A stretch of DNA of 64,000 nucleotides from JAOPZW01 sp963764585. Its GTDB lineage: Bacteria > Actinomycetota > Thermoleophilia > Solirubrobacterales > Solirubrobacteraceae. The notes beneath the pieces were generated by a model. The model was not told the DNA's origin, did no database searches, and saw only the letters and a program-made list of their open reading frames with translations. Shown here piece after piece: positions 25,266 through 32,500 of this stretch; the first letter of the stretch is position 1, and each line of letters begins with the position of its first letter. The stretch is from positions 992,001-1,056,000 of the forward strand of contig CAVXTB010000003.1 of assembly GCA_963764585.1 (NCBI GenBank). Direction: 5' to 3'. Both the position numbers and the translations under genes were made by a program.

Positions 25266-25575
25266 CCTGCGTGGAACACCCACCACGGCGGGGTGAATCG
25301 TCCCGGGCGAGTCTGGGTCCAAGTCGACAGGTGTCCTTCCGGAGGCGCCGGACCGTTCCGGGCGGAGACCCGCACGTTGCCCCTGTCGATCTAGCACCCT
25401 CACCGGCATGGGCGGGTGCCGTGATTGGTCCGGCGGCGAGTGTCGGCGCTGTCGTCGCGCTCGCCGCCGGCCGCGCAAGTCACTCTGAACCGATCCGCCG
25501 CCGGCGAGGTCAAAGGTCATCGAGGGTCCATGAGGCTCCGGGCCTGCAGCACGACACCGGAGGAGGGTGCGTTAG
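25266..25575. other. 310-base intergenic region before the sugar-binding lipoprotein
   Basis: No convincing gene. At 25295 a GAATCG-16-GTCCAAG string resembles the promoter-like motif before the MFS gene at 2394. A GGAGGAGG stretch close to 25576 provides the Shine-Dalgarno of the following gene. The rest is unstructured GC-rich sequence. Confidence 0.5.
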
Positions 25576-26904
25576 ATGGGTGCTAGGAAGTTGATGACCG
25601 GGTCGTTGGCCCTGGTCGCGATGTTCGTGGTCGCGTGCGGCGGTAGCGACAACGGCGGTGGTAGCACGAGCGGTGGAGGCGCCGCGTCCACGACGGCGTC
25701 GGGGGTGACGAGCGGCGTGGCCAAGGCGCCGACGGTGGCGGCGTCCAAGGACGCGACGGGCAATGTGACGTTCTGTTTGGGCAAGGACACGTCGGGCAAC
25801 CAGACCGCGGCGGTCAAGGACTTCAATTCCAAGTTCAAGGCGCAGGGCCTGTCGGCGAAGCTGCTGGAGTTCCCGACGTCGGCCGACGAGCAGCGCAACC
25901 AGTTCGTGCAGCGCCAGGAGGCGAAGTCGTCTGAGTGCGACGTGTTCTTCTCGGACGTGATCTGGACGGCGGAGTTCGCCGCGCAGAAGTGGCTGCTGGA
26001 CATGACCGACACGGTCAACGAGCGCAAGGCGGAGTTCGTCCCGTCGACGCTGGAGACGATCCACTACGACAACAAGTACTTCGGCGTCCCGCAGGCCAGC
26101 GACGCGGCGCTGATGTACTACCGCACCGACAAGATCTCGAGCTTCCCGCAGACCTGGCAGGACCTGTACACGCAGGCCAAGGCCAACGGCGGGATCGTCT
26201 ACCAGGGCGCCTCCTACGAGGGCCTGACGTGTGACTTCCTCGAGCTGGCGTACGCGGCCGGCGGCCAGGTGCTCAGCGCCGACGGCAAGAAGTCGGCGAT
26301 CAACTCGGCGCAGAACCTCAAGGCGCTGCAGTTCATGGTCGACGGCATCAAGAGCGGTGCCGCTCCGAAGGCGGTGACGACCTACATGGAGGAGGAGTCG
26401 CGGCGCGCGTTCGAGTCGGGCAAGTACGCGTTCATGCGCAACTGGTCCTACGCGTACGCGCTGGGCAACGCGAAGGGCAGCAAGGTCGCCCACAAGTTCA
26501 AGGTCGCGCCGTTCCCGATCTTCGAGGGCGGCAAGTCGGCGGCGATCCTGGGTGGCCACAACCTGGTCATCTCGGCCTACTCGAAGAACCCCAAGGGCGC
26601 TGTGCAGCTGATCAACTACCTGACCTCGCCCGAGGTGGAGAAGGTCAACGCGGCGAAGTTCTCGATCACGCCGACGACGACCGCGACGTACTCCGACCCC
26701 GAGGTCCAGAAGGCGATGCCGTTCGCTGACGCTCTCTTGAAGAACGTCCAGGCGGCCCACGCCCGCCCGGTCTCGCCGGTCTACCCGCAGATCTCCCAGG
26801 CGATCTACAAGAACGTCAACGCGGCGCTGTCGGGCCAGATGAGCCCGCAGGACGCGCTGAAGAAGGCCGACTCGCAGATCAACTCGGCCCTGTCCACGTT
26901 CTAA
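25576..26904 (+). CDS. ABC transporter sugar-binding lipoprotein (orphan)
   Basis: A 442-aa extracellular solute-binding protein of the maltose/sugar type (SBP_bac_1). Signal peptide and lipobox end at FVVACGG (Cys 21), then a Gly/Ser/Thr linker. The ligand-binding lobes include FGVPQASDAALMYYRTD and GGHNLVISAYSKNP. Its permeases and ATPase are not nearby on either side, so it is an orphan receptor or works with distant genes. It reads more Lys/Asn-rich than its neighbours. A large hairpin follows the stop. Confidence 0.9.
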   Translation: MGARKLMTGSLALVAMFVVACGGSDNGGGSTSGGGAASTTASGVTSGVAKAPTVAASKDATGNVTFCLGKDTSGNQTAAVKDFNSKFKAQGLSAKLLEFPTSADEQRNQFVQRQEAKSSECDVFFSDVIWTAEFAAQKWLLDMTDTVNERKAEFVPSTLETIHYDNKYFGVPQASDAALMYYRTDKISSFPQTWQDLYTQAKANGGIVYQGASYEGLTCDFLELAYAAGGQVLSADGKKSAINSAQNLKALQFMVDGIKSGAAPKAVTTYMEEESRRAFESGKYAFMRNWSYAYALGNAKGSKVAHKFKVAPFPIFEGGKSAAILGGHNLVISAYSKNPKGAVQLINYLTSPEVEKVNAAKFSITPTTTATYSDPEVQKAMPFADALLKNVQAAHARPVSPVYPQISQAIYKNVNAALSGQMSPQDALKKADSQINSALSTF

Positions 26905-26914
26905 AGAGAAGCCC

Positions 26915-26955
26915 GCCGACCGCTCGAGTGATCCTGGGTCGCTCGAGCGGCTGGC
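26915..26955 (+). terminator. Stem-loop terminator after the sugar-binding protein
   Basis: An inverted repeat of about 14 bases (GCCGACCGCTCGAG against CTCGAGCGGCTGGC) around a 13-base loop, starting ten bases after the stop codon. No U-tract is present. It is likely a GC-type terminator. Confidence 0.6.
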
Positions 26956-27073
26956 GTGCCGCTGGTGGTGACCGCCACCGATCGCCCAGGGCCACGGTGG
27001 CGTCGCGGCCAACGCCGGCGGCTACACCAGGCGTCAGTCGCGTTCGACCTCGGCGCAGCGCGCCCGCCAGGCG

Positions 27074-27523
27074 CTAGACGGCAAGACGAGCGGCGAGCTT
27101 GTCGAGGGCGCCCTCGTAGCCGGCCTCGGCGTGACCACGGCCGGCAGCCGGGAACGGGCCGTCGCTGAGCGTCATTCGGGTCTTGGGGCCGTGGTCGTGC
27201 AACTGGACGCGCACGACTGTGCCCTCCGGATGGCCGGGCATCGGGTCCGAGCGCATGATCAGCAGCTCGGGCTCGACGAGCTCGAGGATCTCGTAGCCGA
27301 TCGCGAAGCCCTCGCCGCCGCCGAGAGGGACCATCGTCACCTCCCAGCGGCCACCGACGCGGGCGTCGATGCGGACGCTGTCGCGGGGCACCTCCATGTG
27401 CGCCGGGCCGTACCATGACGCGACCTCGTCGGGGTCGGTCCACGCCTTGAAGACCTGCTCGCGCGGCGCGTCGAAGATGCGCGTGATCAGGACCTCCTGG
27501 TCGGTGCTGACGTCATTGGTCAT
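27074..27523 (-). CDS. SRPBCC / AHSA1-like protein
   Basis: A 149-aa START-like fold. IFDAPREQVFKAWTDPDEVASWYGP is the family N-terminus and GGRWEVTM follows. The ATG at 27523 follows AAAGGAGAC. It overlaps the ArsR gene by 11 bases, the standard ArsR-SRPBCC pair in actinobacteria, where the function is unknown but often relates to small-molecule stress. Confidence 0.88.
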   Translation of the reverse strand: MTNDVSTDQEVLITRIFDAPREQVFKAWTDPDEVASWYGPAHMEVPRDSVRIDARVGGRWEVTMVPLGGGEGFAIGYEILELVEPELLIMRSDPMPGHPEGTVVRVQLHDHGPKTRMTLSDGPFPAAGRGHAEAGYEGALDKLAARLAV

Positions 27524-27848
27524 CGGCGTCTCCTTTGCTGTGCAGGTGCGCGTCGAGGCGGTCCATCCGCTCCTCCCAGGTGCGCTTGCGCGACTCCATC
27601 CACGCGACCGCCTGGTCGAGCGGCTCGGTCTGCAGCCGGCTCGGGCGCCACTGCGCCTCGCGGCCACGCACGATCAGCCCGGCGCGCTCGAGGACCTTCA
27701 GGTGGCGCGAGATCGCGGGCAGGCTCATCGCGAAGGGCTCGGCGAGCTCGTTGACCGTCGCCTCGCCCTCGGCGAGGCGCGTCAGGATCGCTCGCCGTGT
27801 CGGATCGGCCAGTGCGCCGAACGTCACGCTCAGAGGGTCGGCCGTCAT
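27513..27848 (-). CDS. ArsR-family regulator paired with SRPBCC
   Basis: A 111-aa winged-helix regulator: ALADPTRRAILTRLAEGEATVNEL, then MSLPAISRHLKVLERAGLI (recognition helix) and a wing. It has no cysteine, so it is not a metal-thiolate sensor. It is probably autoregulated through the palindrome two bases upstream of its start. Confidence 0.9.
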   Translation of the reverse strand: MTADPLSVTFGALADPTRRAILTRLAEGEATVNELAEPFAMSLPAISRHLKVLERAGLIVRGREAQWRPSRLQTEPLDQAVAWMESRKRTWEERMDRLDAHLHSKGDADDQ

Positions 27849-27849
27849 C

Positions 27850-27863
27850 TAACCTTCAGGTTA
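27850..27863. promoter_or_regulatory. ArsR operator palindrome
   Basis: TAACCT-TC-AGGTTA, a perfect 6-2-6 inverted repeat directly upstream of the regulator's start codon. The AT-rich bases after it (TTAATTAA) would overlap the promoter. Confidence 0.6.
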
Positions 27864-27956
27864 ATTAACGGATCGGTCAAATGCAAGGGTGGACCAGCTA
27901 CGGTCAGTTTGTGCGAGCGGCGGTGTCCGAAGGACTAAGGACACCATCGAGAGGAG

Positions 27957-28328
27957 ATGAGGATGACCGCCGAGCAGGTAGTGGCGCAGTACTACGACGC
28001 GTGGCGTACGCGCCGCGGGGACATGAGCGGGGTGCCGCTCGCCGAGGACTTCCGCTTCCTGGGTCCGGTGGCGAGCTTCGAGACGGCGGAGGGCTTTCGT
28101 GAGATGGCCCGCCAGGCCGGGCAGGCCGTGACGAGCTTTGAGGTTCGCCGCCAGTTCGTGGATGGCAATACGGTGTGCTCGATCGTCGACTGGGAGATGG
28201 CGATGCCGGGCCTGGGCCGGATGAGCGCGGCGGAGCTGTTGGAGGTGGAGCACGGCGTGATCGTGCGCGGCGAGCTGATCTACGACGCGGAGGCGCTGCG
28301 TCGGGTCATGGCGGCCGAGGGCGCATGA
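27957..28328 (+). CDS. SnoaL-like (NTF2 fold) protein
   Basis: A 123-aa NTF2-like protein: VVAQYYDAWRTRRGDMSGVPLAEDFRF is the N-terminal helix pair, and the C-terminal sheet includes EVEHGVIVRGELIYD. A second ATG two codons in is equally possible. The stop overlaps the start of a sigma factor that itself carries a SnoaL domain, so the protein may bind or modulate that factor. Confidence 0.82.
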   Translation: MRMTAEQVVAQYYDAWRTRRGDMSGVPLAEDFRFLGPVASFETAEGFREMARQAGQAVTSFEVRRQFVDGNTVCSIVDWEMAMPGLGRMSAAELLEVEHGVIVRGELIYDAEALRRVMAAEGA

Positions 28329-29383
28329 CCAGCGAGGCCCGGCTGCTCTCGCGGGCGCAGTCGGGCGACGAGGTCGCGTTCCAGGAGCTGACGGAGTCGC
28401 TGCGCAGGGAGCTGCAGGTGCACTGCTACCGGATCGTCGGCTCGGTGCAGGACGCCGAGGACCTCGTGCAGGAGACCCTCGTGGCGGCATGGCGAGGGCT
28501 CGGACGCTTTGAGGGCCGCTCGTCGCTGCGGTCGTGGCTGTATCGCATCTCCACGAACCGCTGCTTGAACCATCTGCGTGACCGCGGGCGGCGGCTGCCG
28601 GAGCTGCCGGCGCCCGTCGAGCCCGTCCCGCTGCCGCCCGAGCCGACGCGCGTGCGCGAGCCCGTCTGGCTCGAGCCGTACCCGGACGTGCTGCTTGAAG
28701 GGATCGCCGACGGCGGGCAGGAGCCCGACGCCCGCTACGAGCAGCGCGAGGCGATTGGGCTGGCGTTCATGGTCGCGCTCCAGCGGCTGGCGCCGCGCCA
28801 GCGGGCGGTGCTGGTGCTCCGCGACGTGCTGGGCTTCCGCGCCGCTGAGGTCGCAGACATGCTGGGAACGACGGAGATCGCGGTCAACCGGCTACTCCAC
28901 CGGGCCCGGCGCGGGATGGACAGCGATGCCGGGGCGGGTACGCTCGCCGAGGCGCCACTGCCCGACTCGCCCGAGGAGCGGGCGCTCGTGGCGCGCTTCG
29001 CGACCGCGTTTCAGTCCGGCGATGTGCCGGGCGTGATCGCGCTGCTGACCGACGACGCGTCGATGACGATGCCGCCGCAGGCCGCCGAGTACGTGGGCCC
29101 GGAGGCGATCGGCCGCTTCCTGTCGACCGTGCCCGCGGCCGGCTCGCTTGAGCGCTTCCGACTCGTGGCGACACGGGCCAACGGCCAGCCGGCGTTCGGC
29201 TGCTACCTCAAGGATCCGCACACCCCGATCGCTCATGCCTACGGCCTTATGGTGCTCACACTGCGCGGCGACCGCGTCGCCGGGCTGGCGGGCTTCGCCG
29301 ACACCGCGGTGTTCGCGCGCTTCGGGCTGCCGCGGACGCTGAAGGAGTCACCCGCGCGCGCGACCGCTGGCATCCGTTCGTGA
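28325..29383 (+). CDS. Sigma-70 family factor with C-terminal SnoaL domain
   Basis: A 352-aa sigma factor. Region 2 (DAEDLVQETLVAAWRGL, LYRISTNRCLNHL) and region 4 (PRQRAVLVLRDVLGFRAAEVADMLG) are followed after about residue 210 by an NTF2-like domain (FATAFQSGDVPGVIALLTDDA). Such factors (SigJ/SigG-like) are controlled by their own C-terminal domain and not by an anti-sigma. The start overlaps the SnoaL-like gene (ATGA). Confidence 0.9.
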   Translation: MTSEARLLSRAQSGDEVAFQELTESLRRELQVHCYRIVGSVQDAEDLVQETLVAAWRGLGRFEGRSSLRSWLYRISTNRCLNHLRDRGRRLPELPAPVEPVPLPPEPTRVREPVWLEPYPDVLLEGIADGGQEPDARYEQREAIGLAFMVALQRLAPRQRAVLVLRDVLGFRAAEVADMLGTTEIAVNRLLHRARRGMDSDAGAGTLAEAPLPDSPEERALVARFATAFQSGDVPGVIALLTDDASMTMPPQAAEYVGPEAIGRFLSTVPAAGSLERFRLVATRANGQPAFGCYLKDPHTPIAHAYGLMVLTLRGDRVAGLAGFADTAVFARFGLPRTLKESPARATAGIRS

Positions 29384-29441
29384 GCGCGATCACCGGTGGC
29401 CACCAACTGCACGAGCTCCGATCGTGCTCGGTGCACGTGGG

Positions 29442-29602
29442 TTAGGTGCTGCTGATGCGCACCTCGGCCGACAGCAGCCGGTACTCGGCGTCCTCGGCGT
29501 TGAGGTCACGCTCGGCGAGCCTTGGTCCAGTGCGGCGGCGAACGCCTCGGCCCCCTTGACCGAGGACTCGAGCTGGCTGGGTCCCGGAGGAACCGACCAC
29601 AT
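29442..29602 (-). pseudogene. Small ORF (~53 aa) with a -1 frameshift
   Basis: On the minus strand ATG 29602 opens a frame (KGAEAFAAALDQ) that shifts by one base near 29516 into RLAERDLNAEDAEYR, then stops at TAA. Joined, the two parts give a continuous helical 53-residue protein, so one base is extra or missing, or a frameshift occurs. It follows the DUF6062 gene by 17 bases and could be the last gene of the riboswitch-controlled antiporter operon. No family is recognised. Confidence 0.4.
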
Positions 29603-29619
29603 GAATCGACTCTCTGCCG

Positions 29620-30300
29620 TCAAGAGGACTCCGGGACTCCGGCGGACTCCGACGGAGGCGGCCAACCACGGGTGACCCAGATCGCGCGCTGCCACGAGTC
29701 GGCCTCAACTCCGCGGGGTTCGTCGCGGAATTCGGCGCGCTGCTTCCGCAGGTGCTCTCGCACGTCGGCCAGGATCGAGCGGACCGCGTCGAGTTGCGTG
29801 GCGCGCAGCAGTACTCGCTCGTCGGTCGCGCGCGCCGCCTCCCACACCTGCGCGAAATGCGGAATGCAGAGCCCGGGCGAGGCGCGGAAGCGCTCGCGAA
29901 AGTCGGCGTTCTCGGCGAGCTCGTCAAGCAGGTACTGCGCGTTCCGAGCCACGCCTTCGTCGCGATTCAGGCACGCTGGGCACGCCGCGGCGCTGAGTCG
30001 ATCGCTGTCCCCGAGCACACCGAGGTCGCCAGCGAGAAGCTGCAGCGTGTGTTCGTAGACGTCGCTGATCGCCATCGTCGACTTGAGGCCGTCGACCTCG
30101 ATGCGACGAAGCTGCTCGGCGTGCACAGCGCAGAAGCCGCGGGCGGCAGCCACTTCATCGAGAGCGTCCTCGTCGGAGCTGCGCTCGTCGAAGAAGTGCC
30201 ACATGTACTCGCGGTCGAGCTTGTGCGCGGCGCGGCACAGCGGGCACATGCCGCGAGCGAGCCCCTGCTTCAGCCAGCGGGTGAGCGCGCTGTGGGGCAT
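29620..30300 (-). CDS. DUF6062-like Cys/His protein (two-unit)
   Basis: A 226-aa soluble protein with two repeats of a CxxC...CxxH unit: C19xxC22 with C57xxH60, and C107xxC110 with C145xxH148. The spacing is about 35 residues in each, so each unit probably binds a metal such as zinc. The function is unknown. It is the third gene after the antiporter and UspA genes behind a fluoride riboswitch. Longer relatives are at 50203-51516 and 61770-62819, both preceded by the same riboswitch class. Confidence 0.75.
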   Translation of the reverse strand: MPHSALTRWLKQGLARGMCPLCRAAHKLDREYMWHFFDERSSDEDALDEVAAARGFCAVHAEQLRRIEVDGLKSTMAISDVYEHTLQLLAGDLGVLGDSDRLSAAACPACLNRDEGVARNAQYLLDELAENADFRERFRASPGLCIPHFAQVWEAARATDERVLLRATQLDAVRSILADVREHLRKQRAEFRDEPRGVEADSWQRAIWVTRGWPPPSESAGVPESS

Positions 30301-30309
30301 CGCGGCGCC

Positions 30310-30741
30310 TCAGCGCACGACCATCACGGGACAGTGGGCGTGGTGGGCAACCCGGTCGGCCGTCGAGCCGAGCAGGTAGTCGCCGAGGAAGTGGCCGCGG
30401 TGGCCGACGACGATCAGCTCGTGGCCGTGCGCCTTGGCGTAGTGGGTGATCACCTCGGCCGCGTGGCCGGGAACGAGGTCTGTGTCGATCTGGACGCCGC
30501 GCTCCTCGGCCTGCACCCGTGCGCGGGCGAGCACGCCGGAGAAGTACGTGTCCTTCTCGCGCTTGACCTCCTCGACCTCGCCGATCGAGCCCGCGTAGGC
30601 AGGCAGCTTGCCCTCGACCGCCAGCACCGTCAGCTCGGCGTCCACCGACTCGCAGATCGACAACGCGCAGTCGAGTGCCTTCTGCGCGCCCTCCGAGCCG
30701 TCGACTGCCACGAGGACGCGACTGAAGTTGTACGGGCTCAT
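30310..30741 (-). CDS. Universal stress protein (UspA family)
   Basis: A 143-aa single Usp domain. RVLVAVDGSEGAQKALD opens the fold, and the ATP loop is GHRGHFLGDYLLGSTAD, matching G-x2-G-x9-G-[ST] closely enough to predict ATP binding. It overlaps the antiporter stop by four bases, so both are translated together under the fluoride riboswitch. It probably modulates the transporter or signals ion stress. Confidence 0.9.
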   Translation of the reverse strand: MSPYNFSRVLVAVDGSEGAQKALDCALSICESVDAELTVLAVEGKLPAYAGSIGEVEEVKREKDTYFSGVLARARVQAEERGVQIDTDLVPGHAAEVITHYAKAHGHELIVVGHRGHFLGDYLLGSTADRVAHHAHCPVMVVR

Positions 30742-31913
30742 CCCTCGTCTCCTATGGCCACCGGCTGCGGGTGGGCTGTTGAACGCGCCGCCTCGCGCTC
30801 GGCCGCGACGTCCGGCGAGAACCAGCGCTGGGCGATGGCGGTGGGAACGATCGCCGACAGCACGACGACGGTCACGAGCAGTGAGAACTGCGTGCGGTCG
30901 ATGATCCCCGCGTTGAGCCCGTAAAGCGCGCTGATCGTGCCGAAGGTCAGCCCGGTGCTCATAAGCAGCGTCGTGAATTGTGCGTGCTGCGGCACGTAGC
31001 GCCGCGCGAGCGGGAGGATCAGTCCGATCTTCGGGACCATCTTCGCGGCGAAGAGCACCGCGAGGAGCCCGAGGTTGGCGAAGACCGCGCCAAGCGAAAC
31101 GTTGAGCCCGCCGCGCAGAAAGAAGAACGGCGTCAGGAATGCGAACGCCACAACGCGTAACCGCTCCTGCTCCTGGCGGTGCTGCTGGTAGTGACGCGCC
31201 ATGACGAGGCCGAGGATGAACGCGGGCAGCACGGCGTGGCCCTTGGCCTTGTTGGCGAGGACCATGAGCACGAACAGGACGGCGAACACGAGCTTGATCT
31301 CAGGCTCGATCACGCGATCGCCGTAGCGGCGGAAGAACCACGGCGCGATCTTCGGCAGCCCGATGATCGCCGCGACCGAGACGGCGAGGAAGAGCGGGAA
31401 CCAGGCGTTCGGCGTGATGAAGATCGCCGACAGGGCCAGCGCTGTCGCCATGTCGGTCACGAAGCACGCGCTCATGATGAGCTTGCCGATGCGCGTGGCG
31501 TTCAGCCCGCTCTCCACGAGCACGGCGTAGACAACCGCAAGTGACGTCGTCGAGAGCGCGGTGCCGGCGATCAGCGAAGCCTTGAGCGTCCAGCCCAGCA
31601 GCGACCACGACACCAGCCAGGCGACGATGAACGGGCCCGCGAACGACACCAAGCCGATGGTCACCGATGCGCCGAAGCGCTCTCGGAAGTCCGCGGGATC
31701 GACCTCGGCGCCGGCGAGGAACGTCAGGACGATCGAGGCGAACGAGGCCACGAACACCAGCCAGGGTGTGCTCGCGTTGAGGTCGAAGACGTTGCCGACG
31801 ACGACGCCCAGCCCAAGCTCGAGTAGGGCGACGGAGATCCCAAGCTCGACCGAGAGCATGCTCGCCACCACCACAACGGCGGCGAGCAGGGCAGCGAGTT
31901 GGACCGGATCCAT
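30738..31913 (-). CDS. CPA2 cation:proton antiporter
   Basis: A 391-aa integral membrane protein with about 11-12 helices of the Na+/H+ exchanger 2 (KefB/NapA-like) type. LELGLGVVVGN is in TM2, FLAGAEVDPADFRERF in the helix 3 loop, and FVTDMATALALS carries the polar ion-site residues. No C-terminal TrkA-N domain is present. It lies directly behind a fluoride riboswitch (31954-32006) with a repressible Shine-Dalgarno. In fluoride stress it could restore pH or sodium balance, and fluoride transport itself cannot be shown. Confidence 0.9.
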   Translation of the reverse strand: MDPVQLAALLAAVVVVASMLSVELGISVALLELGLGVVVGNVFDLNASTPWLVFVASFASIVLTFLAGAEVDPADFRERFGASVTIGLVSFAGPFIVAWLVSWSLLGWTLKASLIAGTALSTTSLAVVYAVLVESGLNATRIGKLIMSACFVTDMATALALSAIFITPNAWFPLFLAVSVAAIIGLPKIAPWFFRRYGDRVIEPEIKLVFAVLFVLMVLANKAKGHAVLPAFILGLVMARHYQQHRQEQERLRVVAFAFLTPFFFLRGGLNVSLGAVFANLGLLAVLFAAKMVPKIGLILPLARRYVPQHAQFTTLLMSTGLTFGTISALYGLNAGIIDRTQFSLLVTVVVLSAIVPTAIAQRWFSPDVAAEREAARSTAHPQPVAIGDEG

Positions 31914-31953
31914 TCAGCTCTCCACGACAGGCGTCGGTAACAGGACGTCGGTG

Positions 31954-32006
31954 GTAGAGGCCATCAGCGGCGCGAGCCGCAGTCTATGGAGCGAGCCTCA
32001 TCGCTC
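31954..32006 (-). ncRNA. Fluoride riboswitch (crcB motif) 1
   Basis: Minus-strand stem GAGCGATGAGGCTCGCTC, second stem GCGGC-loop-GCCGC abutting CTGATGGCCTCTAC, and pseudoknot GAGGC/GCCTC. A -10-like TACACT lies about 13 bases upstream. CTCTAC at the 3' end can pair with GTGGAG just before the antiporter ATG, so fluoride binding should free the ribosome site. Confidence 0.92.
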
Positions 32007-32050
32007 TCGGGCACGGCAGTGTAGCCGGCACGGCGAACGCCCTGGACGCA

Positions 32051-32500
32051 TCAGCGGGCCCGCGCGCCGTTGATCGCCTCACCGACGATCAGCACCGGCA
32101 CCTCGGCGGCCGCGACGAGGCGCTCGGGGACGTCGCGCAGCAGAAGGCGCCCGGCGCGTCCGGTGCGATGGTGGCCGGCGACGATCAGGTCGAATGCGTG
32201 CTCGTGCGCGTAGGCGAGCAGGTCATCGGCGGGACGGTCCCCCTCGATGACGACGTGTTCGAGGTCGACGCCGGCGCGCTCGGCGCGATCGCGCACTCGC
32301 TCCACGGTCTCGACCAGATGCGCGCGTGCGGCCTGGACCGACTCCGCACGATCGGCCGCGGTCTCGGCGTGGGTCGGCGAGTTGGCAACCGAGACCGCGA
32401 CGAGCTCGCCGCCGTAACGGCGGGCGAGGTCGATCGCGACGTCGAGCGCGCGGCGCGCGACGCGCGAGCCATCCCAGGCGATGAGGATGCGTTGGAACAT
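32051..32500 (-). CDS. Universal stress protein at the end of the hyf-like operon
   Basis: A 149-aa Usp domain (RILIAWDGSRVARRALD). The usual ATP loop is altered to GHHRTGRAGRLLLRD and lacks the final G-S, so nucleotide binding is uncertain. Its ATG overlaps the stop of the HyfB-like gene. It ends 44 bases before riboswitch 1, so it is the last gene of the riboswitch 2 operon. Confidence 0.88.
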   Translation of the reverse strand: MFQRILIAWDGSRVARRALDVAIDLARRYGGELVAVSVANSPTHAETAADRAESVQAARAHLVETVERVRDRAERAGVDLEHVVIEGDRPADDLLAYAHEHAFDLIVAGHHRTGRAGRLLLRDVPERLVAAAEVPVLIVGEAINGARAR

